From positions 1 to 64,000 of the forward strand of contig CAJMKD010000014.1 in NCBI GenBank assembly GCA_905213905.1: a DNA stretch of 64,000 bases. Direction: 5' to 3'. The position numbers and the translations under genes are program-made. Below are positions 17,631 to 24,963 of the stretch, in pieces. The number at the start of each line of letters is the position of its first letter. Positions within the stretch are counted from its first letter, which is position 1. The stretch is from an uncultured Sutterella sp. (lineage in GTDB: Bacteria; Pseudomonadota; Gammaproteobacteria; Burkholderiales; Burkholderiaceae_F). The notes under the pieces are model-generated. The model saw nothing but the letters and a program-made list of their open reading frames with translations, was not told the origin of the DNA and searched no databases.

Positions 17631-19393
17631 TGAGCGAACGTCGTATTGTCGTCGACCCGGTCACCCGAATCGAAGGCCATCTTCGCGTTCAGGCCGTTCT
17701 CGGCGAAGACAACAAAATCGTCGACTCGATGAGCACCGGCACGATGTGGCGCGGTCTCGAAGTCATTCTGAAGGGGCGCGATCCGCGCGACGCATGGGCG
17801 TTCGTTGAACGCATCTGCGGCGTCTGCACGGGCATTCATGCGCTTTCTGCCGTGCGCGCCGTTGAAGACGCGATCGGCATCAAGATCCCGAAGAACGCCA
17901 ACATCATCCGCAACCTCATCAACGCGACGCTCTACACGCACGACCACCTCGTGCACTTCTATCAGCTCTCGGCCCTCGACTGGGTCGACGTGGTGAGCGC
18001 GCTCGAAGCGGATCCGCGCGAAACGGCCGATCTTCAGCAGAAGATCTCGCCGCACCATCCGCTCGCTTCCGTCGGGTACTTCCGCGACGTGCAGAACCGC
18101 CTGAAGAAGTTTGTCGCGAGCGGCCAGCTCGGCATCTTCAACAAGGGCTACTGGGGCCATCCGGAGATGAAGCTGCCGCCCGCAGTGAACCTCCTCGCTG
18201 TGACGCACTACCTTGAAGTGCTCGATTTCCAGCGCGAAATCGTCCGCATCCACACGATTCTGGGCGGCAAGAACCCGCACCCGAACTACCTCGTGGGGGG
18301 CGTCGCGTGCCCGATCAACATGCACGACACGGGCGCGCAGGGCACGATGGTGAACGAAGTCACGCTCAACTACATGCGCGACATCGCCAGGAAGTCCGTC
18401 GAGATGGTCGAAAACGTCTATCTGCCGGACATCAAGGCCATTGCGTCCTTCTATCCGGAATGGTTCCGCTATGGCGCGGGCCTCTCCAACAAGAACATCC
18501 TCTGCTACGGCGACTTCCCGGAAATCGCCAACGACTGGTCCGACAAGAGCCTGCAGCTGCCGCGCGGCGCGATCCTGAACGGCAACCTCAACGAGGTCTT
18601 CGACGTCGACCTGCGCAATCCGGATGAAATTCAGGAATTCGTCGACCACTCCTGGTACAAGTACCCCGACCAGAACAAGGGCCTGCACCCCTGGGACGGC
18701 GTCACGGATCAGGCCTACGAGCTCCCGAAGGGCGCCGAAGGCACGAAGACGAAGTTCTCGTGGCTCACGACCGACGGCAAGTACAGCTGGGTGAAGAGCC
18801 CGCGCTGGAAGGGCCACTTCATGGAAGTGGGTCCGCTCGCGCGCCTCATCATGGGCGTGGCGAAGAACGTGCCGCACATCAAGGAGCCGGCGCTTGCGCT
18901 CTTGGAAGAGCTCAACCTCCCGCTCGAAGCGGTCTTCTCGACGCTCGGCCGCCATGCGGCGCGCGCGCTCGAATGCCACTGGGCTGCCAAGAAGATGGTC
19001 CAGTACGTCGACGATCTCACGGCCAACATCAAGGCGGGCGACGAAACGGCTGCCGACATGACCTTCTGGGATCCGAAGACGTGGCCCAAGGAATGCCGCG
19101 GCGTGGGTCCGTGCGAAGCGCCTCGCGGCGCGCTCGGCCACTGGTGCGTCATCCGCGACACGCGCATCGCCAACTGGCAGGCCGTCGTGCCGACCACCTG
19201 GAATGCGTCGCCGCGTTCGCCCGACGGGCAGATGGGCGCCTTTGAAACGTCGCTTCTCGGCACGCCGGTGGCTGATCCCGAGCGTCCGCTCGAAATCATC
19301 CGCACGATTCACAGTTTCGACCCGTGCCTCGCCTGCGCAACGCACCTCTACTCGCCCGAAGGCGAAGAGCTCTGCCGCGTTCAGGTCCGCTGA
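17630..19393 (+). CDS. hyaB: [NiFe] hydrogenase large subunit
   Basis: This is the catalytic subunit that splits H2 at a Ni-Fe(CN)2CO site. The 587 residues include the N-terminal motif RICGVCTGIHALSA and the C-terminal DPCLACATH, which supply the four metal-binding cysteines. The final 15 residues after that His (LYSPEGEELCRVQVR) match the tail removed by a HyaD-type endopeptidase during maturation. GGAGG lies 9 bases before ATG 17630, which overlaps the hyaA stop. No maturation genes (hyaD-F, hypA-F) follow in the window, so they must be elsewhere. Confidence 0.96.
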   Translation: MSERRIVVDPVTRIEGHLRVQAVLGEDNKIVDSMSTGTMWRGLEVILKGRDPRDAWAFVERICGVCTGIHALSAVRAVEDAIGIKIPKNANIIRNLINATLYTHDHLVHFYQLSALDWVDVVSALEADPRETADLQQKISPHHPLASVGYFRDVQNRLKKFVASGQLGIFNKGYWGHPEMKLPPAVNLLAVTHYLEVLDFQREIVRIHTILGGKNPHPNYLVGGVACPINMHDTGAQGTMVNEVTLNYMRDIARKSVEMVENVYLPDIKAIASFYPEWFRYGAGLSNKNILCYGDFPEIANDWSDKSLQLPRGAILNGNLNEVFDVDLRNPDEIQEFVDHSWYKYPDQNKGLHPWDGVTDQAYELPKGAEGTKTKFSWLTTDGKYSWVKSPRWKGHFMEVGPLARLIMGVAKNVPHIKEPALALLEELNLPLEAVFSTLGRHAARALECHWAAKKMVQYVDDLTANIKAGDETAADMTFWDPKTWPKECRGVGPCEAPRGALGHWCVIRDTRIANWQAVVPTTWNASPRSPDGQMGAFETSLLGTPVADPERPLEIIRTIHSFDPCLACATHLYSPEGEELCRVQVR

Positions 19394-19414
19394 GGGCACG
19401 AAGGAGCCCGTCTT

Positions 19415-20131
19415 ATGAAAATCGATCCTGTCACCTTTGAGGTCGACGTCTCGGCCGGCACGAAGCCCATCTACGTGTGGGAAGCGCCCGTGCGCGTCTG
19501 GCACTGGGCGATGGCGGTCTGCATGTACGTGATGATCGCCACGGGCTTCATCATCGGCTCCCCGCTTGTTTCCAATCTCGGAAACACGTGGGAGACGTAT
19601 GACTTCGGCTACGTGCGTCTCGCGCACTTTGCTGCAGGGATGATCTTCACCGTGCTGATGATCTACCGCCTCTACTGGGCGGTGGTCGGCAACAAGTACG
19701 CGCGCATGATCTTCATCCCGCCGCTCTGGTCGTGGAAGTGGTGGAAGGGCGTTCTCGCGCAGGTCGCCTACTACCTCTTCATGCGCAAGACCAGCCCTGA
19801 GTACGCCGGGCACAATCCGCTCGCGCAGCTCGCGATGTTCGCGTTCTTCTTCCTGGGGTCGCTCGTCCTCATCATCACGGGCCTCGCGCTTTATGCGCAG
19901 GCCTGGGGCGCCGACACCGGCTGGATGGCGTGGTTCGGCTGGGTCTTCACGCTCTTTGGCGATGCGCAGGCTGTCCGCACGGTGCATCACGCCTTCATGT
20001 ACGTGCTCATCATCTTCACGATTGCGCACATGTACATGAGCTTCCGCGAAGACGTGATGGGCGGCGCCACGACGCTCTCGTCGATGACGACCGGCCTCAG
20101 AATGTTCAAGGAGGACCATTCGGCCCACTGA
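19415..20131 (+). CDS. hyaC: Hydrogenase b-type cytochrome subunit
   Basis: This is a diheme membrane cytochrome b that passes electrons from HyaA to the quinone pool. The 238-residue protein has four transmembrane segments. Candidate haem ligands are His in VWHWAMA, RLAHFAAG and RTVHHAFMYVL...IAHMY. GGAG lies 10 bases before the ATG, and the gene follows hyaB after 21 bases. It closes the operon, and a terminator follows at 20258. Confidence 0.94.
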   Translation: MKIDPVTFEVDVSAGTKPIYVWEAPVRVWHWAMAVCMYVMIATGFIIGSPLVSNLGNTWETYDFGYVRLAHFAAGMIFTVLMIYRLYWAVVGNKYARMIFIPPLWSWKWWKGVLAQVAYYLFMRKTSPEYAGHNPLAQLAMFAFFFLGSLVLIITGLALYAQAWGADTGWMAWFGWVFTLFGDAQAVRTVHHAFMYVLIIFTIAHMYMSFREDVMGGATTLSSMTTGLRMFKEDHSAH

Positions 20132-20257
20132 GCGCGAAATTGATCCGATCGGCCTTTTCCCGCCCGCCATGCGCGCATTCGAGGGCGCGCAGCGCGGGCC
20201 CGGCAAAGGCCGGCGGGCCGATCCGGTCAATGGCGCATCCAGAGCATTCCGATGCTT

Positions 20258-20288
20258 CGGGTCTGCTTTCGGGCAGGCCCGATTTTTT
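20258..20288 (+). terminator. Terminator of hyaABC
   Basis: CGGGTCTGC and GCAGGCCCG form a 9-bp stem (one G-U) followed by six T. Confidence 0.85.
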
Positions 20289-20333
20289 ATAGGCCGCTTT
20301 TAGAAATGCGGCCGGATCGTTCCGCGCGCGGCT

Positions 20334-20870
20334 TCAATCCGCTTCGCCTCGGATTTCCGCGAGAATCGCCTGGCGCTCGGCCTCGGGCCACGCGCCGAAA
20401 GGATGCGCGAGGAGGTTTGAGTTGAAGTAGCGCGGATCGTCCGAAACTTCCCGCCCGAGCCAGCCGGGGCGAACGAAGGACGCGCCTTCGTCGGGAAGCT
20501 CAATTTCAGCAACGACGAGGCCGGCGTTTTCGCCCAAAAACTCGTCGATCTCCCAGCTCGCGCCCGGAAGCCCTTCTGCAGGAATGCGCCGCCGGATTTT
20601 TTCTACGAGCGGGCGCAGCGCCAGCCGTTCGAGCATCGCCGCCGCATCAGCTGCCGGTATTTCGTAGTCGAATTCCAGCCGGGAAACGCCCGACGTGATG
20701 CCTTTCACCGTAATCGAGCCCTTTTCTTTGCCGGGCTTGCCCGCGAGGCGAACGCGCACGGTGCGGGCCTTTTCGTCGGAAAGGTAGCCCTGCCGAATAA
20801 GCTCGCCCTCGTCGAGCGCGCGCCAGGCGCTGCCTCGGACGAGAAATTTTCTTTCGATTTCCTTCGCCAT
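20334..20870 (-). CDS. CYTH domain protein (triphosphate tunnel metalloenzyme)
   Basis: This is a 178-residue single-domain CYTH protein. The diagnostic EIERKFLV motif is at residues 4-11, with further alternating charged strand residues (RVRLAG, SITVKG, EFDYEIP, WEIDEF, VAEIELP) that line the tunnel. Family members hydrolyse tripolyphosphate, thiamine triphosphate or make cAMP; small bacterial ones with this motif are mostly tripolyphosphatases. The start at 20870 is set by the conserved N-terminus; upstream bases give only a weak binding site. The 375 bases to the next gene contain the palindrome at 21083. The exact substrate is not determinable. Confidence 0.85.
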   Translation of the reverse strand: MAKEIERKFLVRGSAWRALDEGELIRQGYLSDEKARTVRVRLAGKPGKEKGSITVKGITSGVSRLEFDYEIPAADAAAMLERLALRPLVEKIRRRIPAEGLPGASWEIDEFLGENAGLVVAEIELPDEGASFVRPGWLGREVSDDPRYFNSNLLAHPFGAWPEAERQAILAEIRGEAD

Positions 20871-21082
20871 ATTTTCTGCCGTATGAATGGTGGGCGCTTC
20901 GGGCGCGCCGCCGGCGGCTGAAGCGCAGCGGCGCTTCGGGCGCCCGGACAGGGCGTCTTGCGAGAGCGCAAGGCGCGCAAGCTGAGAAAAAAGAGCAATC
21001 TTCAAAGCGTATCGTGTGCGCCAGCGGGCGCACGCGCGCTCATAATTCTATAAACGGCGACTGAGGCATTTCGCTAGAAAAG

Positions 21083-21102
21083 CGCACTTCTTGAGAAGTG
21101 CG
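21083..21102. repeat. Nine-bp-arm palindrome upstream of DUF362 gene
   Basis: CGCACTTCT and AGAAGTGCG face each other across two bases, about 145 bases before the DUF362 start. The compact, T-less form suggests an operator as much as a transcript hairpin. Confidence 0.45.
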
Positions 21103-21245
21103 GCCTCTTGGTGCGGATGCTGCCGGTCGGACGTTTCTCTGAGCCGCGCGCCCCAAAGGGGCGTTCGCGGATGTTTGCGCGCCTTTGGTGATGGCGCAGC
21201 TTCGTCGCGGGCGGCTCCATCCTACGTTTTTGGAGGGTTCCTGTC

Positions 21246-22250
21246 ATGTCCTGCTGCTGCCAGCATGATGAAGAAAAGAAGAGCTGCTGCTGCGCCGAAG
21301 GCGCAGGCAATGCCGAAAAGGGCGAATTTCCCCAGGCGCCTGTGGTCGGCTCCCGCCGCGTCGGCCACGACTTTGCGGGCGAGAAGGCCGTCGTCTACTT
21401 CACGCGCAAGATCGACGCCGAGCATCTCAAGAAGCTCTATTCGCTCGTGAACGGGGAAATCATCGGCAAGGTCGCCATCAAGCTTCACACGGGCGAGCGC
21501 CACGGCCCGAACATTCTCCCGCGCGACATGGTCGAAGCTTTCCAGAAGGACATTCCGGATTCGACGATCGTTGAAACGAACACGCTCTATGTCGGCGACC
21601 GCGACACGACCGAAAAGCATCTCGAAACGCTCAAGGTGAACGGCTGGACCTTCTGCCCGGTCGACATCATGGACGCCGAAGGCACGACGATGCTCCCGGT
21701 GAAGGGCGGCAAGCACTTCAAGGCCGTCTCGATGGGGAAGAACATCCGCAACTACGATTCGATGATCGTGCTCACGCACTTCAAGGGCCACGCCATGGGC
21801 GGCTTCGGCGGCTCGATGAAGAACATCGCGATCGGCTGCGCCGACGGCAAGATCGGCAAGCAGCAGGTGCACGCGGTGAGCGACGTGAATCTGCCCTGGG
21901 ATCAGTGGCCCGGCAAGGAAATGCTGATGGAAACGATGTCAGAGTCCGCCAAGGCCACGTGCGACCATTTCGGCAAGCGCATCTGCTTCATCAACGTGCT
22001 GCGCCGCATGTCGGTCGACTGCGACTGCGCGGGCCTCGCTGCCGCTGAGCCCACGATTCCGGACATCGGGATCCTCGCTTCAACCGACATCCTCGCCGTT
22101 GATCAGGCCTCGGTCGACATGGTCTACAACCAGAGCCACAACCACGACCTCGTCGAGCGCATCGAATCGCGCCATGGCCTCCACCAGCTCGAATACATGC
22201 GCGAGCTCGGCATGGGCAAGGCCAACTACGAGCTCGTTGAAATCGACTGA
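21246..22250 (+). CDS. DUF362 domain protein with N-terminal Cys clusters
   Basis: The 334-residue protein is built largely of one DUF362 domain (KVAIKLHTGERHGPN..., THFKGHAMGGFGGSMKN, DILAVDQAS). Many DUF362 proteins carry ferredoxin domains; this one does not. Instead the N-terminus has two CCC triplets (SCCCQH and KKSCCCAEG, residues 2-16) that could bind a metal or cluster. There is no signal peptide. GGAGG lies 9 bases before ATG 21246. It is monocistronic, with a terminator just after it. The function is unknown; a redox or cofactor role is only suggested by the family's Fe-S associations. Confidence 0.85.
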   Translation: MSCCCQHDEEKKSCCCAEGAGNAEKGEFPQAPVVGSRRVGHDFAGEKAVVYFTRKIDAEHLKKLYSLVNGEIIGKVAIKLHTGERHGPNILPRDMVEAFQKDIPDSTIVETNTLYVGDRDTTEKHLETLKVNGWTFCPVDIMDAEGTTMLPVKGGKHFKAVSMGKNIRNYDSMIVLTHFKGHAMGGFGGSMKNIAIGCADGKIGKQQVHAVSDVNLPWDQWPGKEMLMETMSESAKATCDHFGKRICFINVLRRMSVDCDCAGLAAAEPTIPDIGILASTDILAVDQASVDMVYNQSHNHDLVERIESRHGLHQLEYMRELGMGKANYELVEID

Positions 22251-22269
22251 TTTCTGAAGCTCTAATCCG

Positions 22270-22307
22270 ACGCGGGACCGCAAAAGCAAAGCGGCCCCGC
22301 GTTTTTT
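22270..22307 (+). terminator. Terminator after DUF362 gene
   Basis: ACGCGGGACCGC and GCGGCCCCGCGT pair with one mismatch, followed by six T. The remaining 260 bases to the next gene show no clear promoter. Confidence 0.85.
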
Positions 22308-22567
22308 CCAGCTCGAGAGCGCCATCATCGGCTGCGGCTCGCGCATGGCTTTTTATGCCTGACTTGCCGTTGCTGCCTTCTTTTGGCTTTTGCCGTTCTC
22401 CGCTCTCGCGAAAGACTTTGACGCCCTTCTGCGGTATTACCTGCGTGAATGGGCGGAACGTCTAAGGGAATTGCCGATTTTTCTTTTTTCGCTGGGGCAC
22501 AATGAATTCGAGGCGAAAAAGGTTCGCCGACATCAGATCAACCGCCAGCACAAGAAGGATAATTCCC

Positions 22568-23428
22568 ATGCAGAAGCGCGCATTTCTTCGCGGCGTACTC
22601 TTTGCCGCCGCCGTCATTTCCAGTCCCGTTCTCCTGAGCGCCTGCGGCGAGAGCGGCAAAAACGGGGCGAGCGCCGAAAGCGCAGGCAAAGCCGCCAAGA
22701 CGAAAATCCGCGTCGGCGTCACAGCGGGCCCCCATGCGGACATCGTGGCAAAGGCTGCCGAAGTGGCTAAAGGCAAGGGTCTTGAAGTCGAAGTGGTTGA
22801 GTTCTCCGACTATGTAACGCCCGACATTTCGCTCAACGACGGCGCGCTTGATGCGGCGGTCTATCAGCACGAGCCGTTCCTCAGAAACTTCAACGCTGAA
22901 AAGGGCACGAAGCTTGCGGTGGCGGCGCCAGCTGTCGTGCAGCCGATGGGCTTTTACTCGAAGCGCATCCATTCGATCGACGAAATCAAGGCGGGCGCTT
23001 CCATTGCCATTCCGAACGATCCGTCAAACGGCGGCCGCGCGCTCATCCTTTGCGAAAAGGCGGGGCTCATCAAGCTGCGCGCGGGCATCAAGGGCGAGCC
23101 GCTCATTCACGATGTCGAATCAAATCCGAAGAATCTGCGCTTCGTGGAGCTTGAGGCTGCGCAGCTCCCGATTTCGCTCGAGGACGTCGACGCTGCGCTC
23201 ATTCCGATGAATTACGTCGTCTCTTCCGGACTCTCGCCCGAGAAGGACGGGTTCTATTTTGAAAGCATGGACGCGCCCTATGCGCTCATCATCATCGCGG
23301 CGCGCGAAGACAACGTGAAGAATCCGGAAATCACGACTTTTGTTGAAAGCTATCGCAGTCCTGAGACGGCGGCCTATGTGCTTCAAAAATTTAAAGGCAC
23401 GATTCGGCCGAGCTGGCAGACGAATTAA
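22568..23428 (+). CDS. MetQ/NlpA family substrate-binding lipoprotein
   Basis: This is the periplasmic binding component of a methionine-type ABC importer. The 286-residue precursor has a lipoprotein signal (LLSAC lipobox, Cys at about 25) and the NlpA/MetQ fold with RVGVTAGPHADI, the DYVTPDISLNDGALDAAVYQHEPFL region and IPNDPSNGGRAL. AAGGA precedes ATG 22568; an earlier in-frame ATG at 22502 would spoil the signal peptide. No metN or metI gene is adjacent, so it must work with components encoded elsewhere. Methionine is the usual ligand, but orphan NlpA-type proteins can differ. Confidence 0.9.
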   Translation: MQKRAFLRGVLFAAAVISSPVLLSACGESGKNGASAESAGKAAKTKIRVGVTAGPHADIVAKAAEVAKGKGLEVEVVEFSDYVTPDISLNDGALDAAVYQHEPFLRNFNAEKGTKLAVAAPAVVQPMGFYSKRIHSIDEIKAGASIAIPNDPSNGGRALILCEKAGLIKLRAGIKGEPLIHDVESNPKNLRFVELEAAQLPISLEDVDAALIPMNYVVSSGLSPEKDGFYFESMDAPYALIIIAAREDNVKNPEITTFVESYRSPETAAYVLQKFKGTIRPSWQTN

Positions 23429-23556
23429 GCGTTTGGCGAGGCCCGCGCGAGCGGCATGCGCCATAATCCGGAATGACGCCGCCCGTGCCGGTCTTCGCAG
23501 GCGGCGTCCTTGTGCATCTCTCTGAGCTGAAGACCTGTTTTGAAAGGACGCTTGAA

Positions 23557-24828
23557 GTGAACGACGCCGTGCCGACCCGTGACAATTGGGTTTCCGATCC
23601 TCTTCTTGAACGATTCCTGCGCTATGCGCGCATTGACACGCAGTCGGACGAAGCTTCGGCCGATGCGCCCTCGACGGCGCGGCAGCTCGTCCTCGCAGAA
23701 ATGCTGAAGGGCGAGCTTCAGGCGCTCGGCCTTGAAGCCGACATCGGACGGGGCGGCATCGTCTATGCGCACGTTCCCGCAACGGCGGGCGCCGAGTCGG
23801 CGCCTGCGATCGGCTTCATCGCGCACATGGACACTTCGCCCGATGCGCCGGGCGCGAACGTGAAGCCGCAGGTGCTTCGCTACGCGGGCGGCGATGTGGT
23901 GCTCAATGCCGAAAAAGGCATTGTGCTTTCCGTCGAGCGCTTTCCGGAGCTGAAGCGCTACAGCGGCGAGCCAGTCGTCTTCACGGACGGCACGACGCTC
24001 CTTGGCGCCGACGACAAAGCGGGGATTGCCGCCATCATGGGCATGCTCGATCATCTGCGCGAGCACCCGGAAATCCCGCACGCGAAGCTTTCGATCGCCT
24101 TCACGCCCGACGAAGAAGTGGGGCGCGGCACGGAGAATTTCGACCACGCGCGCTTTGGCGCGACCTATGCCTACACCTTCGACGGCGGCGAGCTCGGGGA
24201 GCTCGAGAGCGAAAACTTCAATGCGGCTTCCGCTCTTGTGACGATTCGGGGCGTGGGCGTGCATCCAGGGTCAGCCAAAGGGAAGATGGTGAATGCGCTG
24301 CGGCTTGCCGCGAAATTCATTGCGCGCCTCCCGATGGCGATGAGTCCGGAGCGCACCGAAGCGCGGGAAGGCTTCATTCATCCGAACAACCTTGAAGGCA
24401 CCGTTGTCGAAGCGAAGCTGCATCTTCTGGTGCGCGACCATGACCGCGAAGCTTTCGAGGAAAAGAAGGCTTTTCTGCGTTCGCTCGTCAAGGAGCTCAA
24501 CGCCGAATGCCCGCAGGCGGAAGCAACGGTCGAAATCCGCGACAGCTATGAGAACATGCGCGCCTACATCGACCGCGCGCCGAAGGTGCTCGAACTGGCC
24601 CGCGAGGCCTTCCGTCGTGCGGGCGTCACGCCCGTCGAGACGCCGATCCGTGGAGGCACGGACGGCGCGAAGCTTTCGGCCGAGGGGCTCCCTTGTCCTA
24701 ACATCTTCACGGGCGGCCTCAACTATCACGGCATCTACGAATGCCTGCCCGTCGCGTCGCTATTGAAGGCGCGCGATGTGGCGGTTGCGCTTGCTGCTTT
24801 GTCGGCGGATGTGCAGTCGCTTGATTGA
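23557..24828 (+). CDS. pepT: Peptidase T (tripeptide aminopeptidase)
   Basis: This is a cytoplasmic M20B dizinc enzyme releasing the N-terminal residue of tripeptides. The predicted 423 residues compare with 408 in E. coli. Zinc and catalytic residues are visible in IAHMDTSPD, LLGADDKAGIA, TPDEEVGRG, TFDGGE and GGLNYHGIYE. I chose GTG 23557 because AAAGGA lies 8 bases upstream; an ATG at 23473 would add 28 residues. It fits an amino-acid- and peptide-consuming lifestyle. It is monocistronic, with a strong terminator 80 bases downstream. Confidence 0.93.
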   Translation: MNDAVPTRDNWVSDPLLERFLRYARIDTQSDEASADAPSTARQLVLAEMLKGELQALGLEADIGRGGIVYAHVPATAGAESAPAIGFIAHMDTSPDAPGANVKPQVLRYAGGDVVLNAEKGIVLSVERFPELKRYSGEPVVFTDGTTLLGADDKAGIAAIMGMLDHLREHPEIPHAKLSIAFTPDEEVGRGTENFDHARFGATYAYTFDGGELGELESENFNAASALVTIRGVGVHPGSAKGKMVNALRLAAKFIARLPMAMSPERTEAREGFIHPNNLEGTVVEAKLHLLVRDHDREAFEEKKAFLRSLVKELNAECPQAEATVEIRDSYENMRAYIDRAPKVLELAREAFRRAGVTPVETPIRGGTDGAKLSAEGLPCPNIFTGGLNYHGIYECLPVASLLKARDVAVALAALSADVQSLD

Positions 24829-24908
24829 GGCGAGCGCTGTTGCGCTCGTCGCCTGACGAGAAGATCGCCGGGCCGCGCGCCAGAAGAAAGCACGTTCTGC
24901 GGCAATGC

Positions 24909-24947
24909 AAACGCCGCCCCGAATGCACGCGGGACGGCGTTTTTTTG
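24909..24947. terminator. Terminator between pepT and feoB
   Basis: AAACGCCGCCCCG pairs with CGCGGGACGGCGTTT, followed by a run of T on the + strand and AAA before the stem. It can serve both convergent genes. Confidence 0.85.
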
Positions 24948-24963
24948 AGAGGGCTGAGAGCGC

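Noticed and set aside
17450..20230. 926-codon minus-strand open frame opposite hyaBC
   Set aside because: It is Arg/His/Asp-rich antisense of highly conserved hydrogenase genes; high G+C with third-position bias makes such frames common.
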